DNA of 33,819 nt from an uncultured Succinivibrionaceae bacterium (GCA_949286015.1 CASEBB010000077.1:1-33819); one strand, 5' to 3'; shown: positions 1 through 9,060, counted from the stretch's first letter. Numbers and translations are program-made. Notes: generated from the letters alone by a model not told the origin.

Positions 1-624
1 AAGCACTATGCCTTGTTTTAGGCAAAATAGCAACCCCACAGCCTTGTCCATAAAACCCTATATTTAAGCCATTTCAATGCTTATTTTGGAGAACATGGAG
101 ATCATTGTGTGTTGTTGCCAACTCACACGGTGATATAACCTACCACGCTCCTGTGATCCTGACAACCAACAATTTGATCTCTGGCACAGCTACCATGTGC
201 TTTGGCAGCTGGCCTTATAGTGCGCTTATGGGATTCTCCCCCATGGGAAAAGGCTTTGTGCTGTGCTTTCTCAGTACAAGACCGCTACAGCACACAACCA
301 ACACCATACTCTGAGCTCCTCACTTGCACCGTCCTTGTACACGGTGCCTCAGCTTATGGTGCTCGTTTGCCCACTTACCTTTCACAGAGACACACACCCG
401 ATAACTCTTTTCAGGCAGCTACTACAAGAAGGTAGCAACGTGGGCTTGGCTAGATTGCAGGGAATGTGAACACAGCAAGAAGATCGGGAAAGATGAAACC
501 TAAGGGACTATAGGGAGTGGTCGTGGTGGAAGGGCTGGGCCTTAGCTCTGCACTTAGCTCTGCTCTGCGGAGCCCTCTGCACTTGAGGGCTCCGCAGGTT
601 GTGGAGAGCTCTTACCCTTTACCC
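1..624. other. Gene-free left edge
   Basis: I see no credible coding region here. Short open frames exist on the plus strand but lack ribosome binding sites and recognisable protein character. Two hairpins are visible: a 7-bp stem at 326-332/341-347 (GCACCGT/ACGGTGC) and a perfect 13-bp stem at 565-577/585-597, just downstream of the MFS gene that ends at 625 on the minus strand. The first is unexplained. Confidence 0.5.
565..597 (-). terminator. Strong hairpin downstream of the sugar-porter gene
   Basis: A perfect 13-bp stem (565-577 with 585-597, CTGCGGAGCCCTC type) with a 7-base loop sits 28 bases past the stop codon of the transporter. No T-run follows on either strand, so it is a 3'-end stabilising or transcript-processing hairpin at least as likely as an intrinsic terminator. 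Confidence 0.4.
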
Positions 625-2226
625 TTACTCCTTAACGAGGTTAGAAGAAAGCTCCTCTAAGGTCTTGCCCTTGGTCTCTGGCATGATGAAGATTGCCCAC
701 AGGATCTGTAACGCCATCATCACAAAGAAGAAGCCGAACATCACCGAGACATCGAAGTTAGCGATGAAGATTGGGAAGACCAGAGTCAGACCGGCAGCGA
801 AGATCCAGTGAGTGAAGCTACCCACCGACTGACCAGCGGCACGGAAGCGTGCTGGGAAGATCTCGGAGATAAACACCCAAATGATGGTGCCAGAGCCTAA
901 GGCGTGCGCAGCAATGAACACGATCATGCACACTAAGACTAAGTAGCTGGTGCCACCTAAACGCTCGGAAGCAGCGGCCTTCATCTCTTGCGCAGCCACA
1001 CCGTAGTCCTGATAAGAGGCATCAGGGGCAATGGTGATAGCTAAGTTCTGCTCACCTAAGGTGTTGTTAACAGCGATGAACTTCTCCTTAGCGACCTCGT
1101 AATCAGCACGTAATTGAGTGCGATCCTCGTCGGTCATGTAGAAGGATGGATCGTAGGTGCGCTCCACCGCAGCCGAAGCGTTTGCCATATCGATCGAGGC
1201 ACTCACTACCTTCAGATCGCTGAAGTGGACGAAAGCGAAGGTGCACACACCTAAGGAGACTAAGTAGCCAATGCATCCTAAGATTAAGAGGGTGCGACGG
1301 CCTAAGATGTCGATGAACTTTAAGCCAACAAAGGTGAAGATTAAGTTGGTGACGCCTAAAGCGATCGAGGCACTTAATGGATCCTCAATACCAGCTAAGC
1401 CTAACAGACGTGGCGCAAAGTAGAGGATGATGTTAATGCCCGAGAGCTGGTTCCAAGCGGCGATTAAGAACGCAAAGAGGATTGGGTACATGAGCTTCTT
1501 GGTGAAGACTTCGCCAATCTTGGCTTGCTGACCCTCTTGCTCCGCAACGGTCTGCACTTCCTTCACTAACGCATCAATCTGCACCTCATTGTAGTCTGGA
1601 TTGATGAGCTTGAAGACAGCGCGGCCACCTTGGATATCGCCACGGTTGGTAATAAGGTAACGAGGGCTCTCTGGCAGCGAGAAGCAGAGCACGGTGTAGA
1701 TTAATGCAGGCACAGCCTCAACACCGAGCATCCAGCGCCATGCGGTTTCATCGGAGGCCACCATACCAATAATGGAGTTGGAGAAGTAGGCCAGCAGAAT
1801 GCCCAGCACGATGTTGAACTGGAATAAGGCGGTTAAGCGACCACGACGATCAGCTGGTGCAATCTCCGAGATGAACAGAGGGGTAGCAATCGTGGCAATA
1901 CCGATACCGACACCACCAATGAAGCGGGCGGCACTAAACGACCACAGATCCCATGCCAGACCAGACCACACTGCCGACACAAAAAGCAGCACACCGTTAA
2001 AGATCAGGGTCTTCTTACGTCCCCACTTGTTGGTAGGAATACTACCAATTAAGGCACCTAACACCGTGCCCCATAAGGCCGAGCTAATAGCAAGGCCGTG
2101 CATAGCACCCGATAACGACCACAGGTTCTGAATTTTGGCTTCAGCACCTGAGATCACCACCGTATCGAAACCGAACAGCAGTCCGGCGAGGGCCGAGGTG
2201 ATCGACCAGAAAAATATACGCCCCAT
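625..2226 (-). CDS. MFS sugar porter (proton/sugar symporter, XylE/GLUT type)
   Basis: This is an inner-membrane importer of the sugar porter family, predicted to carry a monosaccharide with a proton. Family signatures appear in order: GFD near residue 19, NKWGRKK in loop 2-3 (66-72), EIAPADRRGR (121-130), PESPR at 185-189, QLSGIN in TM7 (260-265), ILGRRT in loop 8-9, and PETKG near the C-terminus. At about 533 residues it is longer than XylE (491). The excess is a roughly 90-residue polar insertion (about 336-425) between TM9 and TM10, rich in acidic residues and alanine and probably periplasmic. I chose the ATG at 2226; a TTG at 2253 in frame has AGGA just upstream and would add nine residues. 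The substrate cannot be read from the sequence. The 1.3 kb upstream region carries LacI-type operator-like sites. Confidence 0.9.
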   Translation of the reverse strand: MGRIFFWSITSALAGLLFGFDTVVISGAEAKIQNLWSLSGAMHGLAISSALWGTVLGALIGSIPTNKWGRKKTLIFNGVLLFVSAVWSGLAWDLWSFSAARFIGGVGIGIATIATPLFISEIAPADRRGRLTALFQFNIVLGILLAYFSNSIIGMVASDETAWRWMLGVEAVPALIYTVLCFSLPESPRYLITNRGDIQGGRAVFKLINPDYNEVQIDALVKEVQTVAEQEGQQAKIGEVFTKKLMYPILFAFLIAAWNQLSGINIILYFAPRLLGLAGIEDPLSASIALGVTNLIFTFVGLKFIDILGRRTLLILGCIGYLVSLGVCTFAFVHFSDLKVVSASIDMANASAAVERTYDPSFYMTDEDRTQLRADYEVAKEKFIAVNNTLGEQNLAITIAPDASYQDYGVAAQEMKAAASERLGGTSYLVLVCMIVFIAAHALGSGTIIWVFISEIFPARFRAAGQSVGSFTHWIFAAGLTLVFPIFIANFDVSVMFGFFFVMMALQILWAIFIMPETKGKTLEELSSNLVKE

Positions 2227-2789
2227 AACAAAACACCAAGAAATGGCTCTCAACTGTCCTGCGTTATCCCCTGTTCTTACCCACCACTAAAGGTGATACG
2301 TGGCCGGTAAAAGCAGTGGGGCGGTGAGGAGCCCCACTGTCAGGAGGATCAACTCTGGACTTTCGTAGGCAGCTGCGGGCACCGCAAATACCCTAACTGT
2401 CTACAGGTAGCGATGTGAGGACTACCGCATCACTACCACCGCATAGGATCAGACCAAGCACTTTTGTCTAGCAGTTATGGAGCAAGCCACCGCCTTACAG
2501 TGGAAAGCTTCCCTCTAATACACAAAGTGCAGCTTGTAAGACCTGTGCGCAGGAGAGCAAAACAACGACATAACAACAACACACCACAAACCATCACTAC
2601 AGCCCCAAGACACATGCAAAGAGGCTATGAGGCAACGCTCTGCGGTAACAGCTGCATTATAGGAAGCCATTTCCAGCATCTCGCAACCAAATGCAAGGTG
2701 TTTTCAAAAGTTTGATCAACTCAACATTTTTTGCATTTGCTTCTGCAAATTTTTTGTGATGAACCTCCCATTTTCTAATGAAATAAGCA

Positions 2790-2817
2790 TGCAACGATTG
2801 CACTGTTACCAGTAACA
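2790..2817. promoter_or_regulatory. Two adjacent operator-like palindromes
   Basis: TGCAACGATTGCA (2790-2802) is followed by TGTTACCAGTAACA (2804-2817). The second is an inverted repeat of TGTTAC and GTAACA and resembles the gluconate-type operator of the LacI-family regulator GntR (TGTTACC half-sites). Both lie about 570 bases upstream of the sugar porter start. Their use by any regulator is inference. Confidence 0.35.
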
Positions 2818-2903
2818 ATCAGCTGCCAAAACCCCACTTAAGTCGCACAGAAAAGCGGCCTGATCCCTATTTTTAAAGGAAATGTTCTGCTTGCAAATAA
2901 TGC

Positions 2904-2917
2904 TGCAATCGATTGCA
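2904..2917. promoter_or_regulatory. LacI-family operator-like perfect palindrome
   Basis: TGCAATCGATTGCA is a perfect 14-bp palindrome that fits the general LacI-family pattern TGNAANCGNTTNCA at every fixed position, with the central CG. It sits inside the TGCA-rich field and is followed by two TTTTGCAAAA units (2922-2942). No LacI-type regulator gene is encoded in this window. Confidence 0.45.
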
Positions 2918-3436
2918 AAGCTTTTGCAAAATTTTGCAAAAACTTTACAGCTAAATGCAAAAACCGGTGTTGATAGAGGTCATTTTGCCCTTGTTGCGTG
3001 GGTCATTTGGGGCTGCTGTTTGATAAATATGGCGTTTTTGACAATTGACTGCAAAAGTGCTATACAGCGCTAATTTATGAGCTTTGTCACAGATTTATGC
3101 AGGGCTTTAGAGTGCAACTTTTGCAAAAGTTTTTGCAGTACTGTGCAAAACTTGCAACGCCAAGCACAGAGCAGAGGAAAGCGCTGGTGGGGCATGAGAG
3201 GAGCAGGTGGGGTTAAGCGTGGCAGGTCAGGGCTGGTAAGGATAAGTAAAGGAAAGTAAAGGAAGCTTTGCCGGTGGGACTAATGGTGCTTGGCGCTAAG
3301 CACTAATCGCGTTACAGGTGAGAGCAACAGGCAGGGGCAGTTAAGGCACAGGAGGGTAAGGCGGTAATGGCCAGCTGGTGGCCACTACTCTGGGGAAGCA
3401 GCAAGACAGGTACAAGATACTATCCCCTGCTGCTAC

Positions 3437-3462
3437 TGATGATGATGATGATGATGATGATG
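3437..3462. repeat. TGA trinucleotide microsatellite
   Basis: Eight and two-thirds uninterrupted TGA units in non-coding DNA, about 70 bases past the stop codon of the small exported protein. Read on the minus strand it is a CAT run. Such tracts can change length by slippage. Confidence 0.9.
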
Positions 3463-3482
3463 CGGGCACAAGCTTACTAGAG

Positions 3483-3525
3483 CCAGCTTTAGCCCGCCTG
3501 CCTGCAGGCTGGGGCTGGTAGCTGG
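3483..3525 (-). terminator. Hairpin after the small exported protein gene
   Basis: Nested stems CCAGCT/AGCTGG, AGCCC/GGGCT and an inner GCCTGCAGGC palindrome form a long hairpin that begins 9 bases after the stop codon on the minus strand. It lacks a T-run, so termination is likely but not certain. Confidence 0.4.
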
Positions 3526-3533
3526 CGCAGCGC

Positions 3534-3986
3534 TTACTTGGACTGAGCAGCCTGCTCTTGGCTCTTGAGTTCCGAGAGCTTACGCTGGTTGTCGTCGATG
3601 CGCTGCTCTAACAGCTCTTGGCAGCCTAAGAGGAACTGCTGCACCTCTTGTAAGTGCGCAATGTCTTGCGGATCAATGCTATCAACGTAAGCATTGAGCT
3701 CCTTGATCATGTGGCAGCGCTCATAATCGACCGGTAAGGACAGGTTAAAGGCAGTGCCCGTGTTAGCTGGGGCGTTTTGCGAGGCTGGCGCCGCATTAGC
3801 TGGAGCCGAGGCTGCATCAGTGGTGGTCACCACTGGCACCATCACTTGTGGCTGCTCCTCGGCCCCAACAGTTGAGGCTGTACCTCCTAAGCCCAAAACC
3901 AGAACAACAGCGCCTAACCACTGTAAGCAACCGCAGGCACGGTGGTATGGGTGGTGATGGTTATGGTGGACTCTAAGTGGCAACAT
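3534..3986 (-). CDS. Small exported protein of unknown function
   Basis: I do not recognise this family. The protein has about 150 residues. Residues 1-17 are polar and histidine-rich (HHNHHHPYH), then comes a hydrophobic core (about 20-36) and a likely signal peptidase I site after TVGA. A low-complexity Ala/Pro/Thr linker (about 50-75) follows, then a helical, glutamine- and lysine-rich coiled-coil C-terminus with three cysteines in the mature part. The ATG at 3986 is preceded by AGGAGAGG at good spacing, so I prefer it to an upstream in-frame start at 4046. The gene follows the yfcE-like gene by 115 bases in the same direction and may share its transcript. A periplasmic role is inferred from the signal peptide only. 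Confidence 0.6.
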   Translation of the reverse strand: MLPLRVHHNHHHPYHRACGCLQWLGAVVLVLGLGGTASTVGAEEQPQVMVPVVTTTDAASAPANAAPASQNAPANTGTAFNLSLPVDYERCHMIKELNAYVDSIDPQDIAHLQEVQQFLLGCQELLEQRIDDNQRKLSELKSQEQAAQSK

Positions 3987-4101
3987 CTTCGCCTCTCCTG
4001 AGCAAAATGCCTCTCCAGCTGGGCGGCCGTAGACTCTGCCGAGCACTATTCATAGCGCTCTTTAGAGTCTTGTCTGCCCCTACTCTACTGGGTACAGCAG
4101 G

Positions 4102-4725
4102 TTAACTAAACACAAAGTCGTAGCGGGCGACTAAGTTGTCATCCAGATCATGCAACTCGATACGATCCTCAAGGATCAAACCAAAGCCAGCTTTGGTGCC
4201 GCCCTTAGGGATAGTAGTAGAGCCAGGGTTAACGTTCACCAAGCCGCTTGGCTTCATGAAAACACCAGCCACATGGGTGTGACCACTGAGCACAATGTCG
4301 TTTTCCTGTAAGCCCAGCTTATCACGCAGCTCGTTAATGCCCGAGCCATCTGGACTGTCGATTTTGTGCAAATGACCGTGCGTTAAAAAGATGCGCTGCA
4401 CCTTAGTCTTGCCGTGCTCGTCCTTACCCTTTGGGTCAGGTACCAGCAAATAGCCATAAGGCGCATTGCAAGGGAAGGAAAACATCATGCTGTCCACTTC
4501 GCTGTCGCAATTGCCGCGTACAGCAATGATGTGCGTGCTGTGCTCATTTAACAGCTGCGCTGCCTTTGGTGGCTCGTAGCTGTCTGGAATCTTGTTACGT
4601 GGGCCGTGATTGAGCAGATCGCCCAAGAGCACGATGTAATCGCAGTGGTAACGCTCAAAGTAGGAGAGAGCTTGGCTCAGCTCTGCTGAGCCGCCATGGA
4701 TGTCTGATAAAACCAGATAACGCAT
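4102..4725 (-). CDS. yfcE: YfcE-type metallophosphodiesterase
   Basis: This is a 207-residue calcineurin-like phosphoesterase of the YfcE/MJ0936 family, a soluble enzyme that hydrolyses phosphodiesters (artificial substrates in the E. coli enzyme) with two divalent metal ions. All metal-binding motifs are visible: SDIHG (7-11), GDLLNHG (35-41), RGNCD (70-74), THGH in the second half and SGHTH further on. Length is slightly above E. coli YfcE (184), with an extra charged loop containing KGKDEHGKTK. The gene lies directly after fliJ but a hairpin separates them. No good Shine-Dalgarno precedes the ATG. The natural substrate is unknown, and nothing links the gene to flagella except position. Confidence 0.85.
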   Translation of the reverse strand: MRYLVLSDIHGGSAELSQALSYFERYHCDYIVLLGDLLNHGPRNKIPDSYEPPKAAQLLNEHSTHIIAVRGNCDSEVDSMMFSFPCNAPYGYLLVPDPKGKDEHGKTKVQRIFLTHGHLHKIDSPDGSGINELRDKLGLQENDIVLSGHTHVAGVFMKPSGLVNVNPGSTTIPKGGTKAGFGLILEDRIELHDLDDNLVARYDFVFS

Positions 4726-4734
4726 CTTGATCAG

Positions 4735-4777
4735 AAAAAATGAGAGGCGGTAGTGAGCTGATCCGTCGCTACCGCCT
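4735..4777 (-). terminator. Intrinsic terminator after fliJ
   Basis: A stem of 9 perfect base pairs (AGGCGGTAG at 4745-4753 with CTACCGCCT at 4769-4777, extended by two pairs) is followed on the minus strand, after four bases, by six T. It lies between fliJ and the yfcE-like gene and probably ends the flagellar transcript. Confidence 0.7.
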
Positions 4778-4824
4778 AAAAATCGCTTACCGCAAACAGA
4801 ACATTGCAGCCAAAGGGCTTAGGA

Positions 4825-5304
4825 CTATAAGGCCTCGGCCTCAAGATTGATCTCGTCCAGCACTTGGCGGCGCCGCGTGTAATTGGCCACCACATACTCG
4901 TCGAGGAGCTTCTGCTCGCGCTTGAGCTCTTCTTTTTGCCGCCGTATGCGGTGCTTTTCAAGGAGCGCCTCGATCACCTTGCGATCCACTTGGCGCTTGA
5001 GATAAAACTGCCGCTTTTGCTCTGTGAGCATCTTAAGGCGCTCAAGCTCCTGACGCTGCTTTAAGGCAATGTTGTCGAGCTTCTCAATAAAGGCTTGGTA
5101 AGCCAAAAGCTTGGTGCCAGTTAAGCCACTGCGGCCCTCGTTCTCCATCTCACCAATGTAGTTGAAACGGAATTCTTCGACCTGCTTAATCTGCAACTCA
5201 AAGTTAGCCACCTGATTGCGGCAAAACACCCAATCTTCAAAGGCGGCATCCTCGTCGCGTTTGCGCTTATCCAGCACTAAATGTAAAGCACGATCTTCTG
5301 GCAT
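4825..5304 (-). CDS. fliJ: Flagellar export protein FliJ
   Basis: FliJ is the coiled-coil stalk of the flagellar type III export ATPase. It inserts into the FliI hexamer and binds export chaperones and FlhA. The 159-residue product is almost entirely charged helix, with long heptad-like stretches at about 10-60 and 70-145, typical of FliJ (E. coli 147). Sequence identity in this family is always low, so the call rests on coiled-coil form, length and position as last gene of fliEFGHIJ. The ATG at 5304 is the natural start. A 256-base gap holding a dispersed repeat separates it from fliI, whereas in most bacteria the two genes abut. Confidence 0.8.
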   Translation of the reverse strand: MPEDRALHLVLDKRKRDEDAAFEDWVFCRNQVANFELQIKQVEEFRFNYIGEMENEGRSGLTGTKLLAYQAFIEKLDNIALKQRQELERLKMLTEQKRQFYLKRQVDRKVIEALLEKHRIRRQKEELKREQKLLDEYVVANYTRRRQVLDEINLEAEAL

Positions 5305-5399
5305 GATCTAACACCTTGCTGCGCTCAAAGGCAGCGGGGCAAAACAAGAGGGAGTACATGCTCTCATAGTAGCAGTAATCTGCAAGCAACGCCAAGGCG

Positions 5400-5504
5400 C
5401 CCCCACCTTAAGATAAGCTGACGCTCACCTGCCCCCTTCATCTCGAGGTGTGGGACGTACCCTCACTTAACCTTGCAGCCGTCACTTATGAGAGCACTTG
5501 CTCC
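5400..5504 (-). repeat. Dispersed intergenic repeat, copy 1 (inverted)
   Basis: This copy lies in the fliI-fliJ gap. Read on the minus strand it contains AAGTGACGGCTGCAAGG, then GAGGGTA, CACACCTCGAGATGAA, and ends CAGCTTATCTTAAGG. It is about 84% identical by eye to the copy at 14061-14166 over about 106 bases without gaps. Confidence 0.8.
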
Positions 5505-5560
5505 TTAGTGCGTAGGGCGAAGCGTTGTTCTCTGCGCTGGGCTTAGCCTTAGGGCAGATA

Positions 5561-7042
5561 TTAGCGCTGCTGGTTGTTCTGCCGTGGCGTAAAGGACATG
5601 CGTGCTGCTACAGGGGCATTGCTACCACCACCGCCACCAGCGGCAGCCACCGCTTGGCGATTAGGTGGTGGCATCATACGCTGGTTAGCAACAGGGCGGG
5701 TCTTACTCTTAGCGTCATCAATTAAGATCATCGAGAGCTTACGTAAGCCATCTAAGCTCTCAGCAAAAGGCACCACTTCCTTCATGCCCTGCTGCGTAAA
5801 CTCGTCAATGTAAGGCTTAATCATCAGCGCTTGGTCAATTCGCGCATCCGAGCCACGCTGGTAAGCACCAATAGAAATCAGCTCACGGTTCTGATTGTAC
5901 AGCGCAATGCACTGTCTAATGGTACGGGCCATAATCATGTGCTCCTCGGTAATCACCGCAGGCATCACACGGGAAATCGATTTCTCCACATCAATGGCAG
6001 GGTAGTGACCCGAGTCTGCCAGCTCACGGGAGAGCACGATGTGACCGTCCAAAATAGCACGGGCCGAATCCGCAATTGGGTCTTGCAGGTCGTCACCTTC
6101 CACTAACACCGTAAAGAACGCGGTAATCGAGCCTTGGCCATCACTACCATTACCGGCACGCTCCACCAGAGCAGGAAGCTTAGCAAAGACTGATGGTGGA
6201 TAGCCCTTAGTGGCAGGCGGCTCACCTACCGCCAGCGCAATCTCACGCTGTGCCATGGCGTAACGGGTTAAGGAGTCTAACAGCAAGAGCACGTTGTAGC
6301 CCTGATCACGGAAGTACTCCGCAATCGATAAGGTCGTCTCACAGCCCTTTAAACGCATCAGTGGCGAGGCATCAGCAGGTGCAGCCACCACAATCGAGCG
6401 GGCACGGCCCTCCTCACCTAAGATGTCATCAATAAACTCTTTTACCTCACGACCACGCTCACCAACGAGTCCCACCACCACGATATCAGCGGTCGTACCA
6501 CGGGTCATCATACCCATGAGCACGGATTTACCCACACCGGAACCGGCAAACAGGCCCATACGCTGGCCCTGACCAATGGTAAGCAGCGAGTTAATGGCAC
6601 GGATACCGACATCGAGGTATTGGCGAATTGGCCGACGGGCCATTGGGTTAATACGTGCTGGCCGCCATTGCACCGCATTACCTTGCTCTAGCGGGCCTAA
6701 GCCATCAATAGGCTCGCCCATACCGTCAATCACACGGCCTAAGAGGTGGATACCGTAAGGGAAATCACGCACACCGTTAATAGGGTAGACGGCAGCACCT
6801 GGGGTGACGCCCTCGACCTTTTCAGTTGGCATGAGGTAAATGGTCTTACCGGAGAAGCCGACCACCTCTGCTTCCATATCGCCGCGCTCTAATTCAATGC
6901 GGCAGCGATCACCAACGGCGACCTTGAGGCCAACAGCCTCTAAGGTCAAGCCCACCACGCGGGTCAACTTACCCACGATTTGTGGGCTGGCCTCATGATC
7001 AGGCAGGTCAATGGCCTTGAGACGGGATAAGAGGTTGTTCAT
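5561..7042 (-). CDS. fliI: Flagellum-specific ATPase FliI
   Basis: FliI is the hexameric ATPase of the flagellar export apparatus, related to the F1 beta subunit; it acts at the cytoplasmic base of the motor with FliH and FliJ. The beta-barrel N-domain covers about 1-95, Walker A is AGSGVGKS at about 166-173, GERGREV at 194-200 carries the catalytic glutamate region, Walker B is VLLLLD at 251-256, followed by [12 protein letters not shown]. At 493 residues it is longer than E. coli FliI (457). The excess is a Gly/Ala/Pro/Gln-rich tail after about residue 465 that includes five glycines in a row. I chose the ATG at 7042, because the protein there begins in the usual FliI way. Neither it nor a TTG at 7069 has a clear Shine-Dalgarno. 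Confidence 0.97.
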   Translation of the reverse strand: MNNLLSRLKAIDLPDHEASPQIVGKLTRVVGLTLEAVGLKVAVGDRCRIELERGDMEAEVVGFSGKTIYLMPTEKVEGVTPGAAVYPINGVRDFPYGIHLLGRVIDGMGEPIDGLGPLEQGNAVQWRPARINPMARRPIRQYLDVGIRAINSLLTIGQGQRMGLFAGSGVGKSVLMGMMTRGTTADIVVVGLVGERGREVKEFIDDILGEEGRARSIVVAAPADASPLMRLKGCETTLSIAEYFRDQGYNVLLLLDSLTRYAMAQREIALAVGEPPATKGYPPSVFAKLPALVERAGNGSDGQGSITAFFTVLVEGDDLQDPIADSARAILDGHIVLSRELADSGHYPAIDVEKSISRVMPAVITEEHMIMARTIRQCIALYNQNRELISIGAYQRGSDARIDQALMIKPYIDEFTQQGMKEVVPFAESLDGLRKLSMILIDDAKSKTRPVANQRMMPPPNRQAVAAAGGGGGSNAPVAARMSFTPRQNNQQR

Positions 7043-7394
7043 GATGGGTACCGAGGGAGAAGCGTACAAACAAGAAGAGGGGTGGAACTTTTAGGGAGTG
7101 ACTTGGGTGTGGAATGGATTGGAGTGAATTTGCGTGGCGTGACTACGAAGACAGTGACTGTGGCTGGCAAAGAGCGTCGTGCAGACGTGGCAGAGCGGTG
7201 TAGCGCTACAGCGGAGCGGAGATTGAGGCTAGCCTAGCTTAGGCCAGATCTTAGTGGTAGCGCTAGCTGCTGCAGCCACGCCCCATCGTTATTGGTAAGG
7301 AGAACGCCTGAGCTGCCGCTGCGCTGTTACAGCAGCTGCCTTATTTTGCTTCTTAGCCCCTACTCCCTACTTACAGCCACGCGGGATGTGGCTG
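7043..7394. other. fliH-fliI gap
   Basis: There is no gene in this 352-base gap. A perfect 8-bp stem (ACAGCCAC 7373-7380 with GTGGCTGT 7388-7395) overlaps the fliH stop codon and has no T-run. Further GC-rich inverted segments lie at 7310-7340. Nothing else is recognisable, and I see no member of the dispersed repeat here. Confidence 0.5.
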
Positions 7395-8780
7395 TTACTG
7401 CTCTGCCAGTGCTGCTGCTTGCTCGGCAATGGTTGGAGGTGGCGTTTGCTGGCCAGCAGCATCACCTGCGCCCTGTGATTGGTCAATAGCCGTGGCATTA
7501 GCCGCTAAAGCCGCATCGGTCTGCGACAGAACAGCTGCATCATTTAGCTCAGCAGCATCAGGGTCAATCGCAGGTTCCTCTGCACTTGGCAGTGGTGCCT
7601 CACCTTGCTCTGGCGTGTCCGCAAAGTTTGGCTTAGGAGCCATGGCCGCCATATTCTGGGCAATGCGATCAGACATGTCCATAATATTGCGTGGTGGAAT
7701 TAAGGCCTTCTTTGGCGCCTCATCGTACTCTGGGCAGCCAGGGATGGACTCTTTACGCGCCGCGCTCACGGCATCAGCAGAACCGCTAAGGAAGTCGCTA
7801 ATGAGCGCATCGATGCGGTCATCCACACGCCACTGCGCGGAGCTGGTCTTGGTGTTAACCAGCACATCGCCATCTTGCATGTTTTGCATTGGCGTTAAGC
7901 GCCAATTCTGGGCTTGCATGTAATCTTTGCCAATGGTGGCAATCATTAAGGCGTAATCGCCCTCAGAGAGCATGATCTCCGCACCCTCTTTAGCCTCAGG
8001 CAGAAGAGAAATGCACTTTTCAATGCTATCCTTTAAAAACTGGGTATCGCCCTTAATTTCGCGCTTTAAGAGCACCTTGGCAAGGCGCGAGACGAGGTAG
8101 ACCAGCTCATCGGTCACCTGCTCATCTAACTCGCGAAGTGGCGTAGCCAGCATGTCTGCCAAATGACGGAAACGGTCAGCTTGGGTGGTAACGATATCGT
8201 TACCGGAGGCGATGCCTGCCTCTTGGCCCTTAGCAAAGCCCTCATCACGGCCTTGACGGAAGCCGTCTTCATAGCCTTGGCTCATGCCGTCTTGCTGACC
8301 TTGGGCAAAGCCCTCGGTCTTACCCTGCTCTAAGCCCTTTTGGTAACCTTCTTCATGGCCGCTGTTTAAGCCCTCAGCATAACCCTCATTACGCGCGGCA
8401 TTGCGCATGGCCTCGAGCTCTTCAACGCTGACGGTAGGGCCTTGGTCTTTTTTCTCGTTAGCTTCTGCCTCTTTGGCCGCTTTTTCTGCGGCGAGGCGCT
8501 CTTCTTCGGCCTTACGATCGGCCTCGGCTTGTGCAGCTTTGAGGGCCTCTTGGTGACGCTTAAAGTAACCGCCGATTTCGTAACCAATAGCGTTGGTGGT
8601 AATAGGCTTACCATCATCAAAGAGCGGCCACTGCATTGGAGTAAAGCCCTGAGCAGCTTCGCCGTTTACGATGTTGATTTCTTTGACTTCGGCGCCACGA
8701 TTATTGTCTTTAATCGGGGTTATCACACGGTTTGGATCGATATCGGCACTCATCGAACCGAAAGCTTCGTGGTTAGCCAT
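7395..8780 (-). CDS. fliH: Flagellar export ATPase regulator FliH, with a long GxxxG array
   Basis: FliH binds the FliI N-terminus, holds the ATPase at the export gate and links it to the C ring through FliN. The 461-residue product is about twice the usual length (E. coli 235). Residues about 70-105 are a charged helix. Then sixteen glycines spaced exactly four apart (from NEG to ASG, about 128-191) give fifteen consecutive GxxxG steps, the known FliH primary repeat but very long here. The globular FliH/V-ATPase E-type C-domain follows (about 195-330). After it comes an Ala/Pro/Glu/Asp-rich tail of about 120 residues. The ATG at 8780 has GGGAG five bases upstream and is preferred to a start four residues earlier. 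It is separated from fliG by 550 bases and a strong terminator. Confidence 0.93.
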   Translation of the reverse strand: MANHEAFGSMSADIDPNRVITPIKDNNRGAEVKEINIVNGEAAQGFTPMQWPLFDDGKPITTNAIGYEIGGYFKRHQEALKAAQAEADRKAEEERLAAEKAAKEAEANEKKDQGPTVSVEELEAMRNAARNEGYAEGLNSGHEEGYQKGLEQGKTEGFAQGQQDGMSQGYEDGFRQGRDEGFAKGQEAGIASGNDIVTTQADRFRHLADMLATPLRELDEQVTDELVYLVSRLAKVLLKREIKGDTQFLKDSIEKCISLLPEAKEGAEIMLSEGDYALMIATIGKDYMQAQNWRLTPMQNMQDGDVLVNTKTSSAQWRVDDRIDALISDFLSGSADAVSAARKESIPGCPEYDEAPKKALIPPRNIMDMSDRIAQNMAAMAPKPNFADTPEQGEAPLPSAEEPAIDPDAAELNDAAVLSQTDAALAANATAIDQSQGAGDAAGQQTPPPTIAEQAAALAEQ

Positions 8781-9060
8781 GATTACTCCCAATGAGACCT
8801 GTCGTACACGCCAAAGCTGAGAAGACAGAAGAAAGAAAAGAGGTGAAAAAGACAGAGAAAAAAGCCGCTAGCGCACTGGAGGCTAGGCCTAAACGGCTGC
8901 AACAGCTGGGCCAAACAAGGGCACACATAGGCTTATTTTAGCCCGTTTCTGCGTTAGGCAAAAGCGCTAAAAAGCAACGCTTGGCACTTGCTCTTGAGGC
9001 GGTAGCTGTTACTCCCCTATCTTAGGTCTGAGGAGCTTCGGGTAAAGGCATCCACTGAGG

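Larger units (their letters stand above)
2227..3533. other. Gene-free, TGCA-rich putative regulatory region
   Basis: No convincing gene is present. Between 2690 and 3165 the four-base word TGCA occurs about 18 times, mostly as TTTTGCAAAA-like or TTGCAA palindromes, for example 2921-2942, 3120-3138 and 3144-3156. The left part, 2230-2690, and the right part, 3170-3420, show nothing I recognise. A TGA microsatellite and a hairpin lie at the right end. The region is upstream of the sugar porter and downstream of the small exported protein, so regulation of the transporter is the simplest role. Confidence 0.5.

Noticed and set aside
2464..3259. Three short plus-strand frames in the TGCA-rich region
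   Set aside because: They are open only because the DNA is AT-rich and repetitive; none has a ribosome binding site or protein-like composition.
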